Position numbers and translations under genes: made by a program. 64,000 nt of DNA from Hoplostethus atlanticus (lineage: Eukaryota > Chordata > Actinopteri > Trachichthyiformes > Trachichthyidae): NCBI GenBank assembly GCA_034670405.1, contig JAXDDX010000005.1:710501-774500 (forward strand). Direction: 5' to 3'. Below, piece by piece: positions 34,970 through 48,495 of this stretch; position 1 is the first letter of the stretch; each line of letters starts with the position of its first letter. The notes beneath the pieces are model-generated. The model made no database searches. It was not told the DNA's origin and worked only from the letters and a program-made list of their open reading frames with translations.

Positions 34970-37900
34970 GAGTGTAGTAGTAGTTGTGCGTGTATGTATG
35001 TATGAAAATCTGTCTCTATATGTCTTTGTGTGTGTGTGTGTGTGCATGTGGAACCGTACATCCTGAAGCTAATCAGTCCCAGAATGCAATGCTTCCTGGA
35101 GCCATGATGACTCAGGTAGAAGAGATCACAGTGAAGTGACACGTTGAAATACGAGCAGAAACGAAGGCTCTAACGAGAGACAGCGGGACGGGAGCGTCCA
35201 GCCAGAACAGTGATTTCTGAGGTGGAAACGACGGGGTTAGATCATACCATGCGTGGAGGGTTTGACTAGACACTGGGGCAACGCAGGAGAGAGGTGTGGC
35301 TGTATGGGGCCAACCAGTCTGACTGAGACCCTGTGGCCCTCCATAGATGAACCACAATACACTGCCTACACAGACAGTATGACTCATGAGATGGAGCCAG
35401 TCAAAACCGTTGATAAAACAATAAATTCTGACACAGATGATCTGGACCATTTTTAGGCCTCCAGATGATTATGGTTTTACTTCCTGGAACTAAACATCGT
35501 TGCTAAGAAACTGATGTACTGTACGTTATGCCAGGAAGTAATGGGAACTAGCGGCCTGAGTGATTGAGTGAGATGAGATACTGTCCAAATAGTGGAGTTT
35601 CGCTCTGGAGCACACATCATGTTATCCTATCATCCTAATGCTCATTTCTTTTGCCTAAACACGTTTCTACTATCCGTGCAATTGGGCGTGAATCGTTTGG
35701 CAGCTGACACTGACTATCATGACATGAAGCCTGTCAGATTCAGATTGTAAATCTGCGTGGTTCTGGTGGGAATAGAAACATAACATATAAAAATAGCGTA
35801 TGCAACATTATCAGTCAGGTGTGAATGCGTACAGTACACAGTCTACTGGAGGGACCATTTATTACAGGGTGTTAATGAGGTGGGGTGGGTGACGTCTGCC
35901 CTCCCTCCTTCCCTCCAACGTCACTAACCAGCTCTGAAGAGGGCTCCGGCGGCGTAGTGCATGGCCAGAGCGTGGACCAGCTGTCTGGCCGTGGTGCAGA
36001 GCGGTCCCCTCTCAAACAGGGAGAAGGAGAGGGGTGTGTGGTCTGAAGCGATGTAGAGCTTCAGGGAGGCGTGGATGCTGACCAGCAGGCTGACCGGCTG
36101 GATGACCAGCCTCTGCAGCCGCACAGGGTGGATCAACGCCTGCACCGACTGAACCACCTGAATGAGATTGACAGTATGAGAATGACTTTCGACAATCCCC
36201 AGACAACTTGTTGCTTCCAATCAAGTGGGTGTATAAATATAAATATAGCATATAAATATAGCTAGCACCAAGATAAAAACATTGCTACGAATACTGAACC
36301 TGTTGAGGGAGGATGGGGGCAGCTCCAGGCTCTCTCCCCTTCTGGGGCTCTGCTGTGGTTGAGGCCATGGCGGTGTCTGGGATGTAGGTGTGGAACAGGG
36401 TCTTAATGTAGTAGACAAACGTGTCTTCGAGGTAGACTCTGGCAGGCTGGAGCTGGAAGGTGACCTGGGAGGAAAGTACAAAAGGATGAAAATGGTTACT
36501 GTTGAGATAAAGGGAATATACTGATTTGGACACATTCATTGCCTGGGCAATTGTAAATTGTGTCTTGAAAAAGCTGAAGATGACAGATGATGTGCAGAAG
36601 GTGTGTTTATAATTAATCAATAAAACAACTGATTGGTGAATTACTACATTGTTAGATTTGATATGATTCGATTGGAGTAGAATCAATTTGATCAAATTAG
36701 ACTTTAATGCCTGCAGGGAATTGGGTTGTGGCTGCAGCAGGTACTAGGACACAGCAAAGCAAAATAGGACACAAATATGAACAACCCAACCAACAATTTC
36801 AACACTAGAACATAGTAAGTAAAGATAAATGGAAATGTATGAATTTACAGCAGTTATGCAGGGTTGCAAAATGGCATCCTAGAACATCCTGAGTTAAAGA
36901 AAGTGCTAATGAAACCAAACCAACCTGCTCCACGGTGCGTCCGTCCCCGGCCAGAGTCAGCCCCAGCTGGAGGAAGCAGGAGCGTTTGAACTCCTCCAGG
37001 GCTTCTGGAGACTCAGCGGAGTTGGCATCGCTGCTCCACAGACCCCCTGCCTCGGCTCCCCCTCTCTGCTCCTGGCACAGCAGCACGGGGAAGTGGAAGC
37101 TGGCTCGATTATACAGCTGGTTGTCTACTTGGAGACTGGAGCAGTAGAGCTCGATCAGACAGGTGTCGGGCAGCAGGGCGGAGATGGGCGCAGTATTTAT
37201 GCCGGGGTCGGTTCCCAGGTCAGGGGGCAGGGAGACTGGGGTCAGGTTGAGGAGCAGCTTGGTTAAGGTAAGTCGAAGCAGCTCCACAGGACCGGAGGGG
37301 CTGGTGATGTCATCAATCAGTGCCACGCTGGCCTCACTGAAGAGGACCCTGAAGGACAGCTTCTGATTGGAGGACCTGGAGAAATAACAAGTTATGAATG
37401 TTACAGTACGATATAGTGAAATAAATAAGGATGTTTTGGAGTTATTTGGGCTATCAGACGTTTCATTGTCCTTTATTGTTTTCTACAAGCAAGGAAGCAT
37501 CTCCATCTCCAACATCTCCTACTTTCAAATAATACACGTAACATTTACATTACAGTATCTAGATCTTAACTTAGATACTGTAACTAAAAGATAAAAATCA
37601 ATTCAAAGTAAACATTTTTTGCATTTTGCATCATGATTTCCTACCACCACAGCTCATTGGCTGTAGATGTTACTTGAAAACATTTACGTGATTACATTGG
37701 CCTGCTGTTTTGCTAATGCAATTAGAGTATAGTGATGTAATGGGATACAAATGCAATGCCATGTCCTGCTGTACAACTGTATGAATTCAGTGATGGCAAC
37801 AGAAAAAGGTTTTGTTGCCCTCCTGTGGTGAGAATGAGGCCTGCGTCTTCATGTCTGGACTGTAGTGTAGTAACAACTCCATGCAAACACATGTTGTCAA

Positions 37901-40900
37901 CAACTATTATGAACCAATTTCAAATGAACATGATAAACAAGCGTCTAGAAGATACCCTGAGGGCAGTAAGGAAGACATGCATGGATGCTTTCTGAAGTAA
38001 TGATGTGTAATGTTTAATAAGCATAAAACAACAACAACAGAACAACAACCGGTCCATCCATACCTGCTGTGCTGGCTGAGTACAGAGTCCATGCTGCCCT
38101 CTGGTGCCAGGGACAGAACCAGGGTTCCTCTCTCATACAGCACGTCTATGTAGAGACAGCCGAAGCCCGGCAGGAACACCACCTGAGCAACAATGGTATA
38201 TAGAGATATGTGGTTAGGTACATTAAGAGTTTGTTCCATATAATCCTGGTTAGTAGGTACTGCATGATCTCTTTTTGCATTACATCAACTAGCCTGAACC
38301 CTGATAAATCCTTCCCTCAATATCCTCAGTGTCTGACCTCCACTACTCCAGGTTGAGAGTGATCAGGCCCTCCTGTGAAGGAAGGAAGAAGATCCCTGCT
38401 GAGTGCTTCGCTGAGCCGTCATAACAAGTCCAACCCTTGACCTTTCACCCGTTCCACAGGGGTCAGACTGAGACCTCACAGTAACCAGAGACACCAGACA
38501 GCCCCAGGCCTCAACCTGAACCCACAGCCAGCTAGACACAACACCAAACATTACACACACGGCTCCTTACCACCTTGCAAACCCCAAACACAGACTACAC
38601 TACACCAGCCAAAACACACTAAAATACTTAGAAGGCTGGCTGCCTAACCCCAGTGGCTGCTGCACATACACACACACACACGCACACACACACACGCACA
38701 TTCTTTGCTGGTGTGATCTGGGGTGGTGAGGTATCCTCGAGTGATTTACAAGTTGAGCGATGTAACAAAGTGTTAAATACGACTGGGAACGATGTGATGT
38801 AAGGGGGGGGGGCATGGTAAAAGTGATGTGTCTTATTATTATTATTATTATGTTATTATATTATTATCATTCTATGTAAACAATTAGTTTAGTTGTATGT
38901 TTATATTTTCACTTTTCCAGTTGCCACTGATTTTTGGTATTAGAACATTTAATTGAACATGCCTGATGGCCGTTTTTCCTCTTCATTCTGCTGCTGCAAC
39001 ACAAAGTAGCTCTGTGCTGCTTGACTAAAGTAGAACAACAGCCAGCAAAACATGTTTTTGTTACCGGGTCCAAGCAGTTATTTAGTTAAGTAGCTAAGAC
39101 GAAAAGTCCTTGAATGCACATCGGGTAGTAATTCCGTCTTCCAAATTGGAAAGTCGGGGCCTGTGAGGAGCACTTGAAGGCAATCTGCGCGTGCTTGAAT
39201 GACAACTGCAGACAAGATGTTTTCAAACTTAACAAGAGGGATGATGGGGAGGCAAAGTGTCACATTCCTGCACTTCCTCCCTAAAATCCATAGTTAACAA
39301 AAGGTGTGACATTCCCTTGTGTGTGAGGCTCCATGCGTGCCTTTACCTGTGTGCCGGGACAGTTGATATCTATGGGGTCGGTCCAGTCGGCGCTGGTGTG
39401 GTCGGAGGTAGTTTTCAGTAGCAGGGCAGGGCAGCGCCTCTCTCTGTCGGCAGTCTGGGAAACTGGAGTAGTGGTGGTAGAGCTCGTGGTGCAGGGAGCA
39501 GTTAGCAGGCAGAGGACGGCAGTACACCTCAGTCCTCGGGGTTTCTGAGAGAACAAAGGATGAAATATTATAACTAATAAATAGTAGCAAATACAACAGA
39601 TAGTTGATCCTCACTTCTGAGTGGCTGAGTCACGTTGTAAACTGTTGTAAAATAACTGAAACACACACCTGTAACAGGTCATTTCTATTCATTTCAAGTA
39701 GTCAAGCACTAATGGAACAATCGACCGATACTTATGTCACACAATGTATGAACGCGGAATATAATTACACATTGGTTGATATGTCACCAAAAGTTTCTAT
39801 TCTGGTACGCATGAAGTTGGAACAACAATGGGAGAGGATAGGAGACAAGAGACCAGTCCAGTCCTGTTGTGTGTCCTCCTACCTTTGACATTCTCCTTCA
39901 GCAGCAGTGGGATGGGACACTTGTTGCGGATGAGCATGCGAGGGCAGGGGTCCTCATTCAGAGTGATGTATGTCACCCCAAGGTGCTCCTGATATGTCAG
40001 AACCAAGGCTCTGCAACAAACAAACACACACACAAGTCACATCACTGCTATGTCCGTGTCCCTGTCCAGCATCCGTGGACAGAGCCCTAGTTGAAGTCAG
40101 GCATGGATACACTGTTACTCTGTGTGTGTGTGTTTTGGCTGGTATAGTGTGTGTGTTACACAGACAGCTGGCCAATCGAACAGAACACAAGTACGTATCT
40201 GTGAAAAAAGGCACATATAAAAATTCACTTCTCTGCTCATGGGCCTAATTACGTACACAGTCTCTGTGTTCTCTGTAATGGAAAGTTGTCCAAACAGAGT
40301 CCAAACAACTTTGTACTAGGGCCACCCCAGATGAAGTGATGTAGGGAAATGGCAAGACAAAGAAAGACAGCAACAAAGAAAAGAAGAGGGAAAAATGAAG
40401 GAAAGAAACAAGAAAAGAAAGAAAGATGTGAGACAGAGTGAGGGATCGTGTGAACAAGACAAGCAGTGGAAATGATGAGGGCATTTCTCCCTGTGCTTCA
40501 TCAGCATTGTTTAACAGGCCGTGACCAGCTAGCGTCCCTCTCTGCTTCATGTCCTGTGCCAGCCGGGGTTTGGTGCCCTGCTCTAAACTCTAAACTGACT
40601 GTCCCAGCCAGTAAACCACTTCACCCACCTGCTGCTAAGGCCACCCCCGGAGCTCGGCTCCCCAGGAACCGACACACTCTGCCTGGAGAAGTCTGGCCGA
40701 ATGAGGGCAGGGAGGCTCCACGCCGCAGATCCAGCCCCAGTGTCCGGCCTGGGAAACAAGCTGAAGAGCATGTGTCTGAGGGGCAGAGGGGTCTCCCCCT
40801 TGCCCTGGACGCTGGTTCGGAGGAGGTCCCAGCAGGGCATGGAGCAGGCCCTGGCATGGGACGACTCCTCTGAGGGAGGCAAGCTCAGTGCTGTCGTGTC

Positions 40901-43900
40901 TGGGATATCACAGGGCTGGGGGAGAGGAAAAGACAGAAAGGGGGAAGGAAGGAGGACAGTGTGAGGACAGAAAAAAAATGGAGCAGAGAGTGGGGAGATA
41001 CAGGAGATGAGACGGAAAGTAGAGGAAATTAAATGAAATCAAATCAAAGGGAAGGAAGGGGAAGAAAGGAATGGAGAAGAGAAGGGGAGGAGATGGAGGA
41101 GAAAAGAGAGAGGAGAGCAGAGGAAAGGAGAGAAGAGAAGGAGAGAGGAAGAAAAACAGACAAGAAGGGAGAGACAAAGGGCAGGGTAGACAAGATGAGA
41201 GAAGAGAGGAGGTGAGGAGAGCAGATGAGTGGAAAGGAGAGGTAGATAAATGCAGGGTCAGGAAAGGATATGAGATGGGACAGGGGAGACAAGAGGAGAA
41301 GAAGGAACGAGGGGAAAGAAGATGCAAGTGGTTACAACAAAAGATACATGGTTACACCACATTGTTACTGTACTCTTCTTTCTCCCACTGTGCTTAGTGC
41401 TAAATTGGTAGCAGAGGAGCCCTGCTGCGCTGGTTTAGCAGCCAGTGAGTAGTTGAGTACTACAGGGATTAGGCACTAAGCATGATGAATAGAGCAACTA
41501 GAAAGGCATTCCTGGCCTTGTTTGTGGTCTGTGTTATTGTTAAGCCCATCGCCTGCTATTTAGTTTTTTTAAGGTCTTTTTTATTTTTTTTTAAAGGTTT
41601 TTCAGTCAATTAGTGGCAACTGGCAGGCTCTGCCATCCTCCTTTAAGGGGATCTGAAGGCTCGTTAAATGACATCACTGCATTGTTGCTCTCTTTGGGGA
41701 CAAGCAGCAGATGAAAGCGAGGAGGGAAACCTGCATCCAATTCTGGGTGTTTGTCTAATGTCCCTGTGAAGTGCCATTGCCACATGGTTAGAACGGTGGA
41801 GAGAGAGAGAGAGAGGGGGGGGGGGGGGGGGGGGGCAGCAACTTGATCTGATGGAAAACGGCTTGCTACATATCCCCGCACTGTGTATGTGTGTGTGTGT
41901 GAGTGTGTGTGTGAGTGATGTGTGGAGGGATTATATTTATGTGTGAGTATGTGTGTGTGTTTCACTTGCCTCAGAAGCCTCAGCAGGCTGGGACAGACGT
42001 GATGCAGGGGCATATCCATGCATACACAAGCAGACACACACACACACACACACACATCCATTATGGCTATGAGGTGGCAGTGTGGAAACGAAAGGCCCAG
42101 GAATTACACTATTAGTGTTGGAGCTGACAGCACACAGTGTAAAGCTGGTGAGAGCCTCAGAGACTGGGCAGGATTCGGGCACTGTGATGTCTGTAGTATT
42201 AGTCCTGCATAGCCAGAACCTTTGCCTCATTTGGTCTAGCGCTTTGCCAGCACAAGACAAATCTGTCTGGAGTCTCATGTTTAAATAAGGGTGCAAAAAG
42301 ACATTCAGAGAGGTTTTCTTTTCTTCAAACCATCACAATAAAGGTTACCAGCTAGGTACTTAGTATGTCTACTTAGACTGTCTCTGCTGCACCCACGTGG
42401 GAAACAGAAGCCGATTGGTTGAGAAGTTGTGGGAGTGTAGAAGGCATCGGGGGGGAAAAATAGTAACACATTGTCTCTCTACTTTTACACACATGCACAC
42501 ACCACTCACTGCCTCACTTTCCCCTTCATGCCACTTTCAGCGTTAGGTTACTTCTAATTTATTTTATTTCCCCTACTTGTCCCTAATGACTTTTTTTGTT
42601 ATACTGTTTCCCTCCTAATTGAGGTTTATTTTCATTTAGCTCTTATCCCATTAATCCCATTCCCTGTTTGTTTACCTCACCTGCACAATTGCAAAAATTG
42701 ACTTTTCATCCTGTGTTTTATCATTTTTATATGTGCAAAATAAATAAGATAGATTAAACCAAACAGTCAGTTGATCTCAGGCGTGGAAGTATTATTATTC
42801 CCTCAAGAAACTTCCTTTAAGTCAGACTGGTGAGGTTACTTAGTGTGTGTTTACCCGTGTGTGAGAGTGAATGAGTGACTCATGCCAACACTGCACAGTG
42901 AGAGGAGAGGGTGTAACTTTTAGCATGTGTGTGTCTGCATGTTACCTGGTTATCAGTCCCCAGTGTGTGATCAGACAGCAGAGGTCTGTACTGTAGAGTG
43001 TAAGGAGTGTTGTTGACAAGTATTGTTCGGTCCTCGATCTGTAGGATCTGGATGCCGTGCCTCACCACAGACGACACGCAGAACTGACACAGCTACAGAG
43101 GAAAACAACAGACATCGATATGTCAGCTACAGGCAGTAGACAATTGTTTTTCACTATGGCTAGGTAACCATGTGGTGGAAGAGCAAACCAAGTAGGATGT
43201 TCCAGCACTTAACCACACATTCAAATCCTTTGTAAGAAAAACAATCTTCTCAAATATTGTAAATACCACTTAACAAACCTCAAAGTGACAAAGCAACAGA
43301 CAATCCGCAGCCATAGCAATGCTGTTACACTTTATGTCTAGTCTTGAAGTTGTAATTAGGTCCCCTGTCATAAAAAAACAATATTTCCAGTAAACTACTT
43401 TATACTGCATATATACTGCAAACTACATTCAGGGCTCCCACTGTGAACGTCATGTAAAACTCCATGACTTTGCCAGGACTTTTCAGAATTGATCAAATTC
43501 CATGACTTTCCCTGTCTGGAATACACCTCCATGGTATTCCTGATATTCCAAGACCAGTGGGAACCCTGTATATTATATGATAAGCTTTAAGGTTTGATTC
43601 ATGTCCCCCTGACCTTCTGTCTTCCAGGGAAGGCACCCAGTGTGATGTCGGCCTCCACGTAGCCCTCCTCGTCCAGAGTGACCACCTCCGACCCCGAGCC
43701 CTCCTTCCAACGAGGAGAGGTCAGGTCATGGACCAGCTTCAGCGCCGTGGACTTGTGGACGGTGTTGGTGTGGGCCCAGTAGATGCCTATCTGGAAGGCT
43801 TCCTGGATTGGGGGGAGAAGGAGGCAGGCAGTGGGGAGAGAGGGAGAGAGGGAGGCAGGGAGAGGATGAGATGGGGGGAAGGAGATGGAGGAAATCCAAT

Positions 43901-46189
43901 GGAGAATTAGAGAGAGAAAGAGTCAATGGTCAAACCATTGACGGGATTTGCAATCAAACCAGACGTATTTGATTTAGTTTCAGGAATGGTCACACACTGG
44001 AATCAACCATGGCCTCCATCTCGACTCAGTGTTCCTTACAGTTTCCATGCTTACTGCATAACATCTCTGTTGGTCATTGAAGAGTATAAGACTTCAACTA
44101 TCTATGACACCTTCAGGAAGACATCATTCACTTAAGTGCGCCATATAGCAGGAGCTTGACTGACACCACTGACTGTACATTTGGCCAGTGGAGGTCCATA
44201 GCATCATGAAGCCTGCTGATCAAACCAGTCTTCTCTAATAAATCCATCAGCTCTGAAAGTCACACAGCCGAGGCCAAGTCCCCTCTCCACTTGCCATTAC
44301 CTAATAAACAGCAGAGTGCTATGGAAACAATGCTTTATTTGTTTCTATTTCACAGGCTATTACACATTTACAACTTTTTATTTTGTTCCTTTCTGCTGAA
44401 GCATATCGTCCCTTGTCGTTTGATACGCTGCCTTTTCACTTAGCTCTGGGGTTAGTGGCAGTAAGATCTGGGTATGTGTATTATGATACCCAGAGGGAAA
44501 ACCATCTGCAGACCTCTCATCTCAGATGCTAGTGAGAAGACATGCCTACGGTATATGGTGACCAAGCTGGGTAGTGGATAAAGAGTTAGACAGGGAATAT
44601 TGCTGCAATGCAACTCTGGTGAATGATGTCAGGTTTTGTGCCTCGTGCTCCAGACTGAAATGAGGAAAGAGTGCATCTGATAGCAGCAATCCTGCTCTGG
44701 AGGACGAGCAGACAGACTGCCAATGACTTGTCTGATCTAAAGACAACATACAGGGTTCAGTTGGCTGAGTCGCGTACCACATAACCGCTACATCCGGGGT
44801 TCGAATCCAGCCCAGGACCTCATCTCCATCCCTCTGCCGCAATCCTTCCCGTCTATCTCCACTATCTACTATCGCTACTTTTCCTATGCAACACTAACAC
44901 ACTTCTCCAAGTGGCAGCAGTTGGGTTTGCTCAACAGAACAGTGGCCAGCCAACAAGCCGATACATATAGATGGCTCCCCACCTTGAAGTTAGGAGGTAC
45001 GATGACCTTGCCGGCTGGAATCTGCAGTACGATGGTCTCTCCCTCAAACAGCCAGAGGTCCCAGTGGGAGTGGTTGGCCAGCAGGGCCCAGGGCAGGAGC
45101 TCCACCAGCAGGGTGTTTAGGCTGGACTTCCAGCAGGACAACTTCACCTGCATGGGACTGTCCCACTGGGCAAGGGGCTCCAATACAGACCTGTGGGGAG
45201 AGAACGCAGCATTATGGGAACTATCAGACACTATTGAGATGAGCATCAGTGACAGATATAAGACAAAAAGACAGTAATACAATCACACTGACGGGTGATA
45301 TATGCCATTAACAGCCATTTGGTGGACGCTTTTACTAAAGTCCCTTACAGCACCATCAGTGCATACATTTTTAATATGGGTGACCCCAGTGGGAATCAAA
45401 CCCCTAACCCTGACAGTGTTAGTGCCTCTACCTGTTGAGCACCACAGATAAGCAGACAGACAGGCAGGTATTCTGAACAAACTGCACTGTGCTGAGCTTG
45501 CTTCTCATTTAGGCCAGTGCAGTAAGGGCCATGCAGTATCTACTACTAAGACATATAGTTACAATCAGCTACCTGTATCACAGTATTGATAAACAATCAC
45601 TGATGTCAGATTGGTTTGGTAATATAAGAACATCTTCATGTCTCCTGTCTGTATTATCACGTAATGTACCTATGGGTATCTAATACACACTCACAAACAA
45701 GAGAGCAGCATGAAGTCTTAAACAGGCATTTAACAGACCATTCTCATACCAGCTATACTGCAGACCGCTAACACACAGGCCACACAATACAGAAAGAAAC
45801 TGTATGCAAACAACTTATGCAATACAAACGCATACAGAGAACAGTTGACTAGGCCTCTGGGAACCCACATGGGCACGTAAAGACAGACAAGCAGGCAGAC
45901 AGACACACACAACCATTTTTCCACCCATCCACTAACACCGCAGTCATTTCGCGGCAATCATGGTCTTGTGAGCCCTAAACAGTGCTGAGCGCCAGAAAGG
46001 AGCCAAACAAACAGTTCACTCAGACTTACTCTGAAGTTCAAAGCCATCAAAGATGACCCAGTCTTACCTCTGCCCCAAGGCCTTGCTCAACCTACCTAAC
46101 CCTCTCTGGCTTCTCGTGTAGACAGAGACTCCCTGCTATGAAAGAGGTCCAAAAAAAGCACTGCTGATAGTTGTTCTTGAGCATTGCCT

Positions 46190-46227
<38 letters not shown>

Positions 46228-46398
46228 GGATTGACCTCGAGGCTAAGGGCAGCAAAGTGCGGGGCTCATAAATCACATTAGAGAGCTCACAAAAAGGTAA
46301 TTGAAAGAAATATGCTCAGCAGCTTCTGTCAGTGCCTGCCAACACTGGGGTTCAGGGTTTCAGAAGTGTGAATTCTGACAGCCGCTCTGGTCTATACA

Positions 46399-46437
<39 letters not shown>

Positions 46438-48458
46438 CAGCTTGAGCGTACCCTAGCCCCAACCACTACAAGATGTTTGTTTAATGATTGTGGAGGTGCC
46501 TCTCTGCCATTAAAATCCCAACAGAGAAAGAAAAATAACATTTACCACTTTCAACTTCCTCTGCCCCCCAAGACACAATATTTACACACTCCCTGCCAAG
46601 GAGCCCGGTTGGTTTGTTTCTCCACTGCGCCAGAGAGCTCTGAACCTCTGTCCAAATAGTGAACTGTATCAATGTTATCGACATTAAGGGAAAATATACT
46701 AATTAAACTGTGGTTTTCGCTTGTTGTCCAAGTTCCGAGCGTGTTTAGAGATAGGAATCAGTGCTATTAATCCTCTGATCACGTCTTTTTTTTCTTTTTC
46801 TCTTTCCATTTCCCCAGTCTCCTTCGCATTAAGTAGCAGATTTCTGGGCCCCAGACAAACTGCCACTTTCCACGATGGGAAATGTGCCTTGGCCTTGGGC
46901 TTTTGTTTTGCAGGGCCGGATCACAGGGGAGCGAGGCCTGACTGACAGAGAAACCCAATACCAAGCTGCCAGATAGCGGCTCTCCATTGGGACGGAGCGT
47001 GTGTGTGTGTGTGAGTGAGTGAACATTATGTGTGTGTGACGTTTTAAGGTGAGCGATGGTGGGATGTGTATGTGACAGAACGTTATGAATGTGTGTGTGC
47101 ACATGTGTTTGAGAACAATCGGTGTGTGTGTGTTTGTGTATGTATAGAGAGCAGAGAAACCCAGGCAACCACAGCCAGACATGTGGCCCACATGTCCAGC
47201 AGATCCATTGGGACTCTTTGCCTCTAGGAGAGCATGTGGGTAAATGTTCCGCCGCTGCTACCAAGATGTGATTGCTTTGTGACAAAAGATGGTTCCCAGA
47301 GTGATGTTTGTGGACAGATTCACATGTGTGTACTGCCTTAGGGCATACATACACGCATGCACGATGCACATATACACACACAAGCACACATTTAGACGTA
47401 CACTTACAAATCTGTGCCAAGTTTTAACTGAATGCAAGGCCCTGTGACACTGGGACTGTGACAGAGAGACAGTCTAAATCTCCGGTCCGTGGGGGATGAC
47501 AGAGGGATCCCTGCTGACGTCTGATGCAAGGCTCTGCATTGTCTTAGGAGTTAGCTGTTTTATTATGTGAACAAAGAGTCAACAATAAAGAGAAGCCTCC
47601 CTCATTAAAGGCTCTGTCTTGCACAACTCAGCGCTTTGAGGGGGAATGCCGTATGAAGCCTACTATTACAAAAACACACTGGTGGGTCTGAAATTCAAGT
47701 TACGAAACAATAATGACCAGATTTAATGCTCACCACAAAAGTGCTATAATAAAGATGAAAAACAATAATAAATGCTGACTTATTATAGGAGATCATGAGG
47801 TGTCATGGTGGCTTGGCAGGCTCATGACATTGTGAGTTTGAATCTGGATCACAACCTCTGTCCTCCTTTCTCTCTCACACCTGTTTATCTCATAGTGTCC
47901 ACAATGAAAATTACACAGATGTACCATAAATATGATCTTACAACTATAGTGAAAGATTTTGATCTAAGGGAGATCTGAAGCAGGCCAGTGCCTCTGTATG
48001 CAGAGACTGGAGAGTGAAGAATACCATCAACAACAATCCTAAACATAAAAGTTGTTGTGAATAAGGTTGCCCTGGTTACAAAGACACACTTAAATATAAG
48101 TGAGACGCCAACATGTTCAACAATAAGTGGAACGCAAACACAGTTACACAGGTAGCATGGTGTACCTGTCTGTATCTTTGGTGATGTAGGGCCATGGCGG
48201 ACCAGTGGAGGTCTTCAGACCATAAAAGTCAGCCAGGATGTGGTCCAGGTTGTCCTCGGTCCTGGCCTTGTTCACTATCTGTTTGATCAGGCTGGTGGAG
48301 ATGGGCACAGCGCACTGGGAAGCATCTTCCTCCTCCCTGGGAGATGGAGAACAAACATAAAATAATAATATAAAATTGTTTTTTTTACAGATTTTCAATT
48401 TGAAGTAGATATCTCATATGATGTGTACCAGGGTGTTTCAAAAGTAGGTATACGTTTC

Positions 48459-48495
<37 letters not shown>

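Noticed and set aside
40908..41327. 139-residue and other long frames in the polypurine tract
   Set aside because: Low-complexity sequence lacks stop codons by composition; the translations are Ser/Leu/Pro-rich or Glu/Arg/Lys-rich without domain features.
46779..47420. 213-residue minus-strand frame
   Set aside because: Intronic in vps13b on its own strand but joins no exon in phase; dominated by His/Thr runs from CA repeats.
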